Assembly: GCA_902812405.1 (NCBI GenBank)
Contig: CADDZI010000001.1
Coordinates: 62,001 to 126,000, forward strand
DNA: 64,000 nt
Direction: 5' to 3'
DNA from: a bacterium
GTDB taxonomy: Bacteria; Vulcanimicrobiota; Vulcanimicrobiia; Eremiobacterales; Eremiobacteraceae
Positions 48,576 to 57,500 of this stretch are shown piece after piece; positions within the stretch are counted from its first letter, which is position 1, and each line of letters begins with the position of its first letter. Position numbers and translations under genes: made by a program. Below the pieces are notes generated by a model that was not told the DNA's origin, did no database searches, and was given only the letters and a program-made list of their open reading frames with translations.

Positions 48576-50065
48576 GCGGCGCACCCGCCGTCCGGGTTCG
48601 GTTTGCGCCGTCCCCGACGGGCTCGCTGCACGTTGGCGGTGCGCGCACCGCACTCTTCAATTACCTCTTCGCGCGCCGCTATGCCGGGCGGTTTGTGTTG
48701 CGCATCGAAGACACGGATACGGCGCGCTCCGAGCGGGTCTACGAAAGGGCCATCCTCGACGACCTGCGCTGGCTGGGTTTGTCCTGGGATGAGGGGCCGG
48801 ATAGAGGCGGACCGTATGGCCCGTATCGGCAGAGCGAGAGAGCCGAACGCTACCGCAACGCCGCGGCAGTCCTGCAGGCGGCGGGCGCGGCCTACGAGTG
48901 CTTCTGTTCAGCCCAGGAATTGGATGCGCAGCGTGCCGAGCAGGAGCGCCAGGGCCTGGCGCCGCGCTATCCGGGCACCTGCCGGCGGTTGACGGCCGCC
49001 CAGCGCGCCGCCTACGAAGCGCAAGGTCGCCGGCCGGCCCTGCGGTTTTGCATGCCCCAAACTGAGATTGTCGTTCGCGACCTGGTGCGCGGCGAGGTGC
49101 GTTTTCCGGGCGGCAGCATCGGCGACTTCGTCATTGTCCGATCAGACGGCCGACCCGCGTACAACTTTGCGGCGGTTGTTGACGACGATCAGATGGCGAT
49201 CAGCCACGTGATCCGTGCGGACGAGCACCTGCCCAACACACCCCGGCAGATCGCGCTCTACGAGGCTTTGGGACGGCCGCAACCTGCGTTTGCGCACGTC
49301 TCGATGATCCTTGCGCCGGACCATCAGAAGTTGTCCAAACGCCATGGCGCGGCATCGCTGGCCGACTTCCGCGAGCAGGGCTACCTGCCGCAGGCGCTGG
49401 TGAACTACCTGGCGCTCTTGGGCTGGTCACCCAAGGACAATCGCGAGATCTTCTCGCTGGACGAACTGACCGCCGCATTTTCGCTGGACCACGTGCAAGC
49501 AGCGCCGGCCGTCTTCGATGCGGCAAAGCTGCGCTGGTTCAACGCCCAGTACATCCGCCGTCTGCCGGCAGACGAGTGGGCGCGTCTCGTGCGCGAGGCG
49601 TGTGCGGCGCATGACGCGCTGCGCGATCTGCCCGAGCTGAACGATCCGGCGTGGGTCGAGCTCCTGGCGGGCGCGCTGCGCGACCACGTCGAGGTGCTGG
49701 CCCAGGTTCCGGCGGCAGTGGAGGCCTTGTTGGTGAACACGCCGCGTGCGAGTGCGCTCCCGCTATCCTTGGATGCGCCGACGAGGGCGTTCTTCGAGGA
49801 GCTGCGCGCAGCAGCCGCGGCCTGCGCCTCGCGGGAAGAATTTGCCCGGCTGGCCGGCCGCGACCGGCTGACTGCCTGGGGTGCACGATACGGTTTAGCC
49901 GGTCGGACGCTGTTTCGCCCGCTGCGTCTTGCGCTGACGGGCGAAGAGCACGGCCTGGAGATGCCCGTGCTCCTGCAGGTGCTGGGACCGCAGCGAGTGG
50001 CCGAGCGGCTGCGCGCAGCTGTGGCGGCACAATCCCCTGCGACCCGGGCCGGTGAGGCGACATGA
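48572..50065 (+). CDS. gltX: Glutamyl-tRNA synthetase
   Basis: A 497-residue class I synthetase charging tRNA-Glu. Seen: RVRFAPSPTGSLHVGGARTA (HIGH-type), RIEDTDTARS, RADEHLPNTPRQI, and the KMSKS-type loop HQKLSKRHGAASL. The length is normal. ATG 48572 overlaps the ispF stop. The stop at 50063-50065 also sits in an ATGA, so a short open frame (50062-50280) is coupled to it and carries the cysteine leader peptide in its 3' part. Confidence 0.96.
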   Translation: MSGAPAVRVRFAPSPTGSLHVGGARTALFNYLFARRYAGRFVLRIEDTDTARSERVYERAILDDLRWLGLSWDEGPDRGGPYGPYRQSERAERYRNAAAVLQAAGAAYECFCSAQELDAQRAEQERQGLAPRYPGTCRRLTAAQRAAYEAQGRRPALRFCMPQTEIVVRDLVRGEVRFPGGSIGDFVIVRSDGRPAYNFAAVVDDDQMAISHVIRADEHLPNTPRQIALYEALGRPQPAFAHVSMILAPDHQKLSKRHGAASLADFREQGYLPQALVNYLALLGWSPKDNREIFSLDELTAAFSLDHVQAAPAVFDAAKLRWFNAQYIRRLPADEWARLVREACAAHDALRDLPELNDPAWVELLAGALRDHVEVLAQVPAAVEALLVNTPRASALPLSLDAPTRAFFEELRAAAAACASREEFARLAGRDRLTAWGARYGLAGRTLFRPLRLALTGEEHGLEMPVLLQVLGPQRVAERLRAAVAAQSPATRAGEAT

Positions 50066-50176
50066 TTCGGTCCGTGCTGCGACCCGGCCCGCACCCGACG
50101 CACTGTCGCGCACGATGCGTGAGCCCGTCCGAAGCCGTGCCGGTGTTGGTCGACGCAGGAGGCTGGTGGGCAGGAG

Positions 50177-50297
50177 GGCTGCCTGCAGCCGTGAGAAGTG
50201 GAGTGGCGATGACGGATCTCGCGTGCCGCCGGGTGCCTTCCCCGAATTTGCCTGTTGCAGCCTCCGGCTGCTGCTGTTGACGGGCGCAAACGCGCCC
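50177..50297 (+). promoter_or_regulatory. Competing hairpins of a probable cysteine attenuator
   Basis: Two copies of the complementary pair GGCTGC and GCAGCC occur: 50177-50182 with 50185-50190, and 50257-50262 (GCAGCC) with 50266-50271 (GGCTGC, which contains the first Cys codon). Either copy can pair with its neighbour or cross-pair with the other. A third hairpin, GGGCGC-AAAC-GCGCCC (50282-50297), starts right after the leader stop codon. No U-tract follows, so the output could be Rho-dependent or translational. A canonical T-box sequence was not found in the gltX-cysE gap. Confidence 0.6.
50209..50280 (+). CDS. Cysteine-rich leader peptide (23 codons) upstream of cysE-cysS
   Basis: A short open frame starts at ATG 50209 with GGAG five bases upstream and encodes MTDLACRRVPSP followed by NLPVAASGCCC. 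It ends with codons TGC TGC TGT and the stop TGA at 50278-50280. The three terminal Cys codons, with a fourth at codon 6, lie just before a GC-rich hairpin and 81 bases before cysE. This is the layout of a translation-dependent sensor: shortage of Cys-tRNA would stall a ribosome on the last codons and change folding of the following RNA. Similar polycysteine leaders are known in mycobacteria. A 72-codon form from ATG 50062, coupled to gltX, shares the same end. Confidence 0.65.
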   Translation: MTDLACRRVPSPNLPVAASGCCC

Positions 50298-50361
50298 TGA
50301 CGTCTTCCCCCGCAAGCGTCTGGCCGGATCTTCCCTCCCTGCGCAGGCAGAAAGCACACAC

Positions 50362-51036
50362 ATGAAACGCGAGTCTTTTCTTTCCGAAATCCGTGCCGAC
50401 TGGCGCGCCTGCTTTGAGCGCGATCCGGCCGCCAGACATTGGCTGGAAGTGCTCTTGGCGTATCCCGGTTTTCACGCCATCCTTGCCCACCGCATCCTGC
50501 ACCGGGTGCACCGCGCCGGCCTACCCGTCCTGGCGCGCGTCGGTGCGCACGTTGTACGCTTCCTCACCGGTATCGAGATCCATCCGGCCGCTGAGATCGG
50601 CGCGGGCTTTTTCATCGATCACGGCATGGGTGTCGTCATCGGAGAAACGACCGAGATCGGACGCAACTGCACGCTGTACCAGGGCGTGACCCTGGGCGGC
50701 ACGAGCCTGCAGCGCGGCAAGCGCCACCCGACGCTGGAGGACAACGTCGTCGTGGGTGCGGGCGCGGCGATCCTGGGGGCCATCGTCATCGGTGCGAATA
50801 CCAAGGTGGCGGCGGGCGCGGTCGTCGTCAAGTCGGCGCCCGCCAACAGCACCGTCGTCGGCGTCCCGGGGCGGGTCGTGTTCGTGGACGGCAAGCGCGT
50901 GCGGGAACCGGTCGTGCCGCAAGTGGATATGCCCGACCCGACAACCGAAGCTCTGACCGCATTGGGTAAGCGGGTGGAAGAACTCGAGGCCCGCCTGCGG
51001 GAGGTGGAAGGTTCGCGTGGCACTCCGACTCTATAA
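50362..51036 (+). CDS. cysE: Serine O-acetyltransferase
   Basis: Makes O-acetylserine, the carbon skeleton for cysteine. The 224-residue protein has a short N-terminal helical region and the left-handed beta-helix GIEIHPAAEIGAGFFIDHGM, GVVIGETTEIGRNCTLYQGV, TLGGTSLQRGKRHPTLEDN, with the active-site Asp-His (FIDHGMG). It is of the shorter (Bacillus-like) type. A C-terminal coiled coil follows (ALGKRVEELEARLREVE). It overlaps cysS by 20 bases. Expression is probably controlled by the leader peptide upstream. Confidence 0.95.
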   Translation: MKRESFLSEIRADWRACFERDPAARHWLEVLLAYPGFHAILAHRILHRVHRAGLPVLARVGAHVVRFLTGIEIHPAAEIGAGFFIDHGMGVVIGETTEIGRNCTLYQGVTLGGTSLQRGKRHPTLEDNVVVGAGAAILGAIVIGANTKVAAGAVVVKSAPANSTVVGVPGRVVFVDGKRVREPVVPQVDMPDPTTEALTALGKRVEELEARLREVEGSRGTPTL

Positions 51037-52486
51037 CACGCTGACGCGACGCGTCGAGACCTTCGACCCGCTCCAGCCGGGGCGGGTCTCGCTCTACGTG
51101 TGCGGCATGACCCCCAGCTTCCACCCCCACCTTGGTCACGCCCGGACGTTCCTCACCTTCGACGTCTTGGTGCGCTACCTGCGGGCGCGCGGCTTTGAGG
51201 TCACCTACGTGCGCAACATCACGGATATCGACGACAAGATCATCGAGCGTGCCAACGCTGAGGGCGTTGCCTGGGACGACGTCGTGAACCGCTACTACGG
51301 CGAGTTCACGGTCTGCGCGCAACGATTGGGCCTGCTCACGCCGAGCGTCGAACCGCGGGCGACCGACGAGATTCCGGGCATGGTTGACTTCATTCGCCGT
51401 CTCGTCGAGCTGGGGGCGGCGTACGAAACCGCGGATGGCGTCTACTTCTCCGTGGCGCACGACCCGCGCTACGGGAGCTTGAGCCGGCGCAACCTCGACG
51501 AATTGCGGGCCGGCGAACGGATCGCCGTACGCGAGGAGAAAAGGGATCCGCTTGATTTTGCGCTCTGGAAGAAGGCAAAGCCGGGTGAACCGACGTGGCC
51601 CAGCCCGTGGGGTCCGGGCCGGCCGGGCTGGCACATCGAGTGCTCGGCCATGTGCCGGCGCTACCTCGGGGATCAATTTGACATCCACGGGGGTGCATCG
51701 GATTTGGTCTTCCCTCACCACGAGAACGAGGTCGCGCAGACGGAGACCGTCACGGGCAAGCATCCCATGGCGCGATTTTGGATCCACGCCGGTCTGCTCA
51801 ACGTCGATGGTCAGAAGATGAGCAAGTCGGCCGGCAACTTCGTGCCGCTGCCGGAGCTTTTGGACCGCTTCCCCGCGGCGGCCGTCCGCTACTTGTTTCT
51901 GCAGACAGGGTACCGCAAACCGTCGAATTTCAGCCTGGCGGCGCTCGAGGCGGCGGTGCGCGGTTTGCGCGGCCTGTATGCGGATGTCGACGCACTGCCG
52001 AGCGGTCCGCTCGTGCCGGATGGTCCGACAGCTGCGGGCGAAAGGCTGGCGTTGCCGGATGAGTTCGCTTCGTACCTTGATGACGACCTGAATACAGCCG
52101 GGGCGCTGGGCTGGTTGCAGCGTGCGCTGCGGGCGCAGCGCGCTGCCGGCACCGATCCTGCGACCCGCGATGCACGTGCGCGCACGCTGCGCGCGTGCCT
52201 GGACGTGCTGGGTTTACCCCCCAGCGGAGCGCACGCATCCCTCACCGCCCGGACCGTCGAGGTGCGGCTGGACGACGGCCATCGCAAGTTGCTGGCCGCG
52301 ATTGCCGGCGACGAGGCACCCGACGACCGGGCGCTGATCCAGCGCGTGGTCGAGCTGCGCCAGGCCGCGCGGGCGCGCCGTGACTATGCCGAATCGGACC
52401 GCCTACGTGATGTGCTGGGGCGTGCCGGGATCGTGCTCCATGACGGCAAGAACGGCACGGAGTGGAGGTTTCATGAGCCGGCGTGA
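51017..52486 (+). CDS. cysS: Cysteinyl-tRNA synthetase
   Basis: A 489-residue class I synthetase. Seen: LYVCGMTPSFHPHLGHARTF (zinc Cys and HIGH), TDIDDKIIERA, GWHIECSAM, FPHHENEVAQ and DGQKMSKSAGNFV. The start GTG 51017 lies inside cysE, so the two are coupled. Pairing cysE with cysS under one leader links cysteine synthesis and charging. It overlaps rlmB by 14 bases. Confidence 0.97.
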   Translation: MALRLYNTLTRRVETFDPLQPGRVSLYVCGMTPSFHPHLGHARTFLTFDVLVRYLRARGFEVTYVRNITDIDDKIIERANAEGVAWDDVVNRYYGEFTVCAQRLGLLTPSVEPRATDEIPGMVDFIRRLVELGAAYETADGVYFSVAHDPRYGSLSRRNLDELRAGERIAVREEKRDPLDFALWKKAKPGEPTWPSPWGPGRPGWHIECSAMCRRYLGDQFDIHGGASDLVFPHHENEVAQTETVTGKHPMARFWIHAGLLNVDGQKMSKSAGNFVPLPELLDRFPAAAVRYLFLQTGYRKPSNFSLAALEAAVRGLRGLYADVDALPSGPLVPDGPTAAGERLALPDEFASYLDDDLNTAGALGWLQRALRAQRAAGTDPATRDARARTLRACLDVLGLPPSGAHASLTARTVEVRLDDGHRKLLAAIAGDEAPDDRALIQRVVELRQAARARRDYAESDRLRDVLGRAGIVLHDGKNGTEWRFHEPA

Positions 52487-53225
52487 GCGCGATGAGGAAG
52501 AGATCACCGGCTTTCATGCGGTGGACGAAGCGCTGAGTGCCGGAGAACGAATGCTGTGGCTGCGCGTCGCCGCGCCGCGGCTGCGCGATGCACGCGTCCG
52601 CACTCTCGTCGAGCGGGCGCGGGAGCGGAGCATTCCGATTGAGGTCGTCGACCCCCGCTCGATGAAAGGCCGAGGCATGCCAAAGGGCGGACTTTCCGCA
52701 GGCGTGCCGCCTTTTCGCTACGCCGCTTGGGCTGATGTGCGGGCCACGGTGCGCTCGGCGCCGGCGGTCCTCGTCCTCGTCTTGGATCACCTCGAAGACC
52801 CGCACAACGTCGGCGCGATTCTGCGCAACGCCGAGGGTGCGGGGGCGGATGCGGTCATCGTGCCCGACCGGCGCAGTGCGGGCGTGACGGCCGCCGTGCG
52901 CCGTGCCGCCGCCGGAGCCGCGTCGCACCTCAGGATAGCCCGCGTGCCGAATATCGCCGCCGCGCTCATGGCGCTCAAAGACGACGGCTGCTGGGTGGTG
53001 GGGCTGTCACCGGACGAGCGCGCCGCACCCTACGACCGCGAGTCCTACGCTCCCAAGTGTGCTCTCGTCATCGGGGCCGAACACCGCGGTGTCTCGCACC
53101 TGGTGGCGCAGCGGTGCGACGGGCTCGTACGCATTCCGCTTCGCGGGCGGGTTGCTTCGTTGAATGCCGCCAGCGCCGCGGCGGTCGTTTTGTTTGAGAT
53201 CGCCCGGCGCCGCGCGCACGCGTGA
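52473..53225 (+). CDS. rlmB: 23S rRNA/tRNA 2'-O-ribose methyltransferase (SpoU/TrmH family)
   Basis: A 250-residue SPOUT methyltransferase. It has an N-terminal substrate-binding domain beginning ITGFHAVDEAL and the knotted catalytic domain: VLDHLEDPHNVGAILRNAEG, the motif 2 region ALVIGAEHRGVSHLV, and motif 3 RIPLRGRVASLNAASAAAV. Its position between cysS and sigH, a Bacillota order, supports the RlmB (YacO-like) label over other TrmH members. ATG 52473 follows a GGAGG site within the cysS end. Confidence 0.92.
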   Translation: MSRRERDEEEITGFHAVDEALSAGERMLWLRVAAPRLRDARVRTLVERARERSIPIEVVDPRSMKGRGMPKGGLSAGVPPFRYAAWADVRATVRSAPAVLVLVLDHLEDPHNVGAILRNAEGAGADAVIVPDRRSAGVTAAVRRAAAGAASHLRIARVPNIAAALMALKDDGCWVVGLSPDERAAPYDRESYAPKCALVIGAEHRGVSHLVAQRCDGLVRIPLRGRVASLNAASAAAVVLFEIARRRAHA

Positions 53226-53322
53226 CAGCTGCCAAGCCGGCGCGGACGGTTTGTCAAGAGGCCGGACGCCCCTGCGCTGCGAGTGTGACCGCGCCAAAAC
53301 AGGCTGAAGTCACCCCGTCTCC

Positions 53323-53351
53323 TTGACGAAACCCGGCATCGAACATATAAT
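53323..53351 (+). promoter_or_regulatory. Near-consensus sigma-70 promoter for sigH
   Basis: TTGACG (53323-53328) and a perfect TATAAT (53346-53351) are separated by exactly 17 bases, the clearest promoter in the window. Transcription would begin near 53358. A perfect 7-bp hairpin, CTGCCGG/CCGGCAG with a 4-base loop (53361-53378), lies at the 5' end of the RNA and could stabilise it or regulate it. Confidence 0.85.
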
Positions 53352-53406
53352 CGGTAAGGACTGCCGGGCCTCCGGCAGCCGCGAGAGCAGGGGGTACGAA
53401 AGAACT

Positions 53407-54054
53407 TTGGGGGCACTTCACCCGGTCGAGGAGACCTACGACTACAGCGAGCGGGCAGATGAGGAACTGGTCAATGCGGCCAAGTGCGGGGATAACCTCG
53501 CCATGGAGTACTTGCTCAACAAGTACAAAAATTTCGTCCGCATCAAGGCCAAGAGCTACTTCCTCATCGGTGCCGATCGCGAGGACATCATCCAAGAGGG
53601 CATGATCGGCCTGTACAAGGCGGTCCGTGACTTCCGCGCTGACAAGTTGTCGTCGTTCCGCGCCTTCGCCGAGCTGTGCATCACGCGGCAGATCATCACG
53701 GCGATCAAGACCGCGACGCGGCAAAAACACATTCCGCTCAACCAGTACATTTCGCTGAACAAGCCGATCTACGATGAAGACAGCGAGCGGACGCTGCTGG
53801 ACGTCATGGCCAGCGCCAAGATGTCGGACCCGGAGGAGCTGGTCATCAACCAGGAGGTCTCGGAAGACATCAAGGAGCGGATCCAGGAGAACTTGAGCGA
53901 CCTCGAATCCCAGGTTCTGCTGAGTTACCTGGAGGGCAAGTCGTATCAGGAAATGGCGCGCGACCTCAACCGCCACGTCAAGTCCATCGACAACGCCCTG
54001 CAGCGCGTCAAGCGCAAGATCGAAAAAAACCTAAGCGAAGTCGAGCTCTACTAA
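53407..54054 (+). CDS. sigH: RNA polymerase sigma factor, SigH (Spo0H) type
   Basis: A 215-residue sigma-70 family factor. Region 2 reads AMEYLLNKYKNFVRIKAKSY and FLIGADREDIIQEGMIGLYK, almost the SigH consensus. Region 4 is LSDLESQVLLSYLEGKSYQE followed by RHVKSIDNALQRVKRKI. The position after rlmB is that of Bacillota sigH. In sporulators it acts in the transition state; no sporulation gene is present here, so its regulon is unknown. The start is probably TTG 53407, since a longer frame would begin inside the -35 box of the promoter. Confidence 0.93.
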   Translation: MGALHPVEETYDYSERADEELVNAAKCGDNLAMEYLLNKYKNFVRIKAKSYFLIGADREDIIQEGMIGLYKAVRDFRADKLSSFRAFAELCITRQIITAIKTATRQKHIPLNQYISLNKPIYDEDSERTLLDVMASAKMSDPEELVINQEVSEDIKERIQENLSDLESQVLLSYLEGKSYQEMARDLNRHVKSIDNALQRVKRKIEKNLSEVELY

Positions 54055-54061
54055 AGTGCGG

Positions 54062-54092
54062 GCGGGCGGCGATGCGGCCGCCCGCAGCCTTT
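54062..54092 (+). terminator. Hairpin terminator after sigH
   Basis: GCGGGCGGC (54062-54070) pairs perfectly with GCCGCCCGC (54077-54085) across a 6-base loop, 7 bases after the sigH stop. A weak T-run (CCTTT) follows. It fits an intrinsic terminator for the sigH transcript. Confidence 0.65.
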
Positions 54093-54178
54093 CCGAGGGT
54101 GCGGCCCGCAAGGCCGGCGCCGTCTGCAGGCGACCGCAAAAACGCCACACAGGCCCGCGCCATCAGGACCGCGAGGGC

Positions 54179-54214
54179 CCTAAGGTCGGTGCCGTGTGCG
54201 GCCGACCTTAGGAG
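54179..54214 (+). promoter_or_regulatory. Hairpin burying the ribosome-binding site of the 95-aa gene
   Basis: CCTAAGGTCGG (54179-54189) and CCGACCTTAGG (54202-54212) form a perfect 11-bp stem with a 12-base loop. The AGGAG ribosome-binding site (54210-54214) starts inside the 3' arm, two bases before the ATG at 54217. If formed in the mRNA, the stem would block translation initiation. It could also be a protein-binding dyad or a terminator for upstream RNA. Confidence 0.6.
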
Positions 54215-54216
54215 TA

Positions 54217-54504
54217 ATGCACTACCTGCGCGTCCGCTACCGGCACGATGTCATCTGCACGGTCTCCGATTGCGGCGAGCTCATTGTACCTGAAGGCAAA
54301 ACCTCGGACGTCGTGTACCCGGACGGCGCCCTGGTGAAGCTGCCGGTCGAGGAACGTGATCTGCGCAGTGCATTCTCGCTGGACTGTCCGGCTGGACATA
54401 CCAACGATCTCTATGCGCCGCGCGATCTGCATGTCATCAAGTCCTCCTCGCCCGGGGAAGCGGATTTTCGCCCCATCACTTTGCGGACCAACCTCGGCTC
54501 ATAG
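54217..54504 (+). CDS. Small CxxxxC...CPxGH protein of unknown function (95 aa)
   Basis: I do not recognise this gene. The 95-residue product begins HYLRVRYRHDVICTVSDCGE and has Cys14, Cys19, Cys57 and His61 (the last two in CPAGHTNDLY). That set could bind one zinc ion as a small ribbon. No signal peptide or membrane segment is seen. It sits alone between the sigH terminator and the propeller protein, with its ribosome-binding site inside a perfect 11-bp hairpin. The ATG at 54217 was preferred over the GTG at 54196, which lies in the hairpin loop. Confidence 0.7.
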   Translation: MHYLRVRYRHDVICTVSDCGELIVPEGKTSDVVYPDGALVKLPVEERDLRSAFSLDCPAGHTNDLYAPRDLHVIKSSSPGEADFRPITLRTNLGS

Positions 54505-54566
54505 TCTGCCACCGGCTTTCGTTCGCGAAAAGAAAAGCCGGCCAGCCCTGCGAACCCGGAGGCATC

Positions 54567-57500
54567 ATGAGACGTCTATGGCATGGCTGCCTGCGGGCAG
54601 CCCTTCTCTTGTTCTTCGTGTTGGTTGGACAGGCAGCGCGGACGCAGCCAGCCGCGCCCATCGACCCTTCGCTGTACGCGGGGCTGCACTGGCGCTTGGT
54701 GGGACCCTTCCGCGGAGGCCGTGTGCTGGCGGTGTCCGGTGTGCCGGGCAACTCGACCTTGTTCTACTTCGGTGCCGTGGATGGCGGCGTCTGGCAGACG
54801 GAGGACGCCGGCCGGACGTGGCGGCCGATTTTCGACGGACAGCCGGTGTCATCGATCGGCGCCATCGCCGTTGCACCGTCGGATCCGCGCCGCATCTACG
54901 TGGGGACGGGTGAGGCCGACATGCGCTCCGACATCACGTTCGGCGACGGCATGTACGTGTCGACCGACGGCGGACGCAGCTGGCGGAGCAGCGGTCTCAC
55001 GGATACGCGTCACATCGGGTGGGTCGAGGTCGATCCGCACGATGCGCGCCGGGTCTTTGTCGCAGCATTGGGACACGCCTACGGGCCGAATGACGAACGC
55101 GGCGTCTTTGTAAGCCTGGATGGCGGCATGACCTGGCGGCGCGTTCTCTTCCTCAACCCGGACACGGGAGCGATTGACGTCAAGATCGATCCAGGCAACC
55201 CGCGGCACGTCCTCGCGGCACTCTGGCAGACCCGCCGCCCGCCGTGGAACATCTATCAGCCCTCCAACGGCCCGGGTAGCGGCCTCTACGAGTCGCGCGA
55301 CGGGGGCGCGTCGTGGCACCGTCTCGTTGCCGGTCTGCCGCGACGCGGCCTGGGGCGCATGGGGATCGCGTTTTCGCCTTCCCAACCGCGTCGCATCTAC
55401 GTGCTGGCAGATGCCGCGCGCGGCGGCTTGTATCGTTCGGATGACGGCGGGCGGCGATGGCGGCGCGTCAATGCCGACCCGAGGCTGTGGTCGCGGGGCT
55501 GGTACTTCTGCGGCGTCACGGTTGATCCACACGACCCCGACACCGTCTACGTCAACGATACGGCGCTCTACCGTTCGCGCGACGGCGGACAAACGTTCAC
55601 CGCGATCAAAGGATCTCCCGACGGCGACGACTTCCACACGCTGTGGATTGACCCTCGCGACCCGCAGCGGATGATCTCCGGGTCCGACCAGGGTGCCAGC
55701 GTCAGCCTCAACGGCGGCCGCACATGGAGCACGTGGTACAATCAGCCGACCGGACAGTTCTACCACATCGCAACCGATACCGCGTACCCGTTTAACCTCT
55801 ACGGCGCCCAGCAGGACAGCGGGGCGGCGGCAGCGCTCAACCGTTCGGTGTACTCGTCTTTGACCTTTCGGGATTGGCGGGCAATCGCGGCCGGCGGCGA
55901 GAGCGACATGCTGGCGCCCGACCCTCTGTCCGCCGACACCGTCTTCGGGGGGCGCGTCGAGCGGTATGACCTGCGCACGGCTCAAGATCAGGTCATCGAC
56001 CCGACGCTGGCCCATCCGGGCATCTTGTGGCGTCAAACCTGGACGCTGCCGCTTGTGTTCTCGCCTGCCGACCCGCACGCGCTGTACTTCGGGCGCCAGG
56101 TTCTGTTTCGCACGCGTGACGGCGGGAAAACATGGCACATCATCAGCCCCGATTTGACGCGGCCTCGCCCCGGGGTTCCGCCGACGCTGGATCCGGCCAC
56201 GGCCGCCGACACGCTGGGCATCGGGCCGCGGCGCGGCGTCATCTATAGTATCGCTCCGTCGCCGCTGCGGGCAGACGTGATCTGGGCCGGGACCGATGAC
56301 GGGTTGATCTGGCGCACCGCCGACGGTGGAGAGCACTGGCACAACGTGACGCCCGCCGGGCTTGGTTCGTGGAGTAAAGTGACCGGCATCGAGGCCTCAC
56401 CCTTTGACGCGGCCTGTGCCTATGCCGCCGTCGATCGACACCGACTGGAGGATCCGGCTCCCTACCTGTATCGGACATGCGACGGCGGGGGCCACTGGCA
56501 CCTCATCACGCATGGCCTGCCGGGCGATGCCTGGCTCAATGCCGTCCGCGCCGATCCCGCCGTCCGCGGCCTGCTCTATGCCGGTACCGAGACCGGAGTG
56601 ATGCTCTCCTTCGACGACGGCGATGACTGGCTGCCCTTGCAGCTCAATCTACCGGTCGTCTCAGTTCGCGATCTCTCCATCCGCGGCGATAGCCTGGCGA
56701 TTGCAACGCACGGTCGCGGCTTTTGGGTTCTCGACGATCTGGCGCCTCTGCGCCAGATGGCGGCGGCCGCCGGGGCCCGGGGGCCGTACCTCTTTGCCCC
56801 GGCTGCCGCAATTCGCGTGCGCCCCGGGAACGACCAAGGTGAACGGCTTCCTCCCGAGGAGCCTGCAGCTCCCAACCCTCCGACAGGAGCTCTCATCGAC
56901 TACGAGCTTCCCGCCGGGGGTGCAGCCAGGGTCGACATTGCCATCTCCGACGCCGCCGGCCACACCGTCGCATCATGGTCCAGCTCGCGAGCCGGGCCAG
57001 TCCCCAACCCCAACGACTTTCCCTTCATGGCGCTCTACATTCCGCATGTGGCTGTTCCCACAACTCGCGCCGGCCTCAATCAATTCGTGTGGGATTTTCA
57101 CGTGAGCCCGCCGCCGGATACACCCGGCGGCGAGCAAGCCGTGGGGCCGCTGGCGCCTCCCGGCAACTATACGGTCACGCTCACGGCGGATGGCCGTGTC
57201 CAGCGGCGCAGTCTGATCGTCCTCAAAGATCCGCGCATACAGGCAGGCAATGCTGGCCTGCGGGCGCAGTATCTCTTTGCGCTGCAGATCGAAGAGAGTG
57301 CGGCACGCCTCAATCGCGCCTACCGGCTGCTCGACGGCACGCTGGCTCACCTGTCGCAAAGCCATTCGGCAGAGGTCCAGGCATGCGTGCGCCGTCTGCG
57401 CGCCATCGCCGGTGCTCCGGCGCCCAGATCGCCCGACAATTCGGTGGGGTATCCGGAGACAAACCTGACCTCACTCCACTACCTCATGGGCCAGCTCATG

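Noticed and set aside
50066-50361. T-box riboswitch before cysE
   Set aside because: The gltX-cysE gap lacks the AGGGUGGNACCGCG core and a terminator with U-tract; the Cys leader peptide explains the region better.
53323-53406. Longer SigH starting at the TTG at 53323
   Set aside because: That TTG is the -35 box of a near-consensus promoter, so it would not be in the mRNA; the added residues have no SigH similarity.
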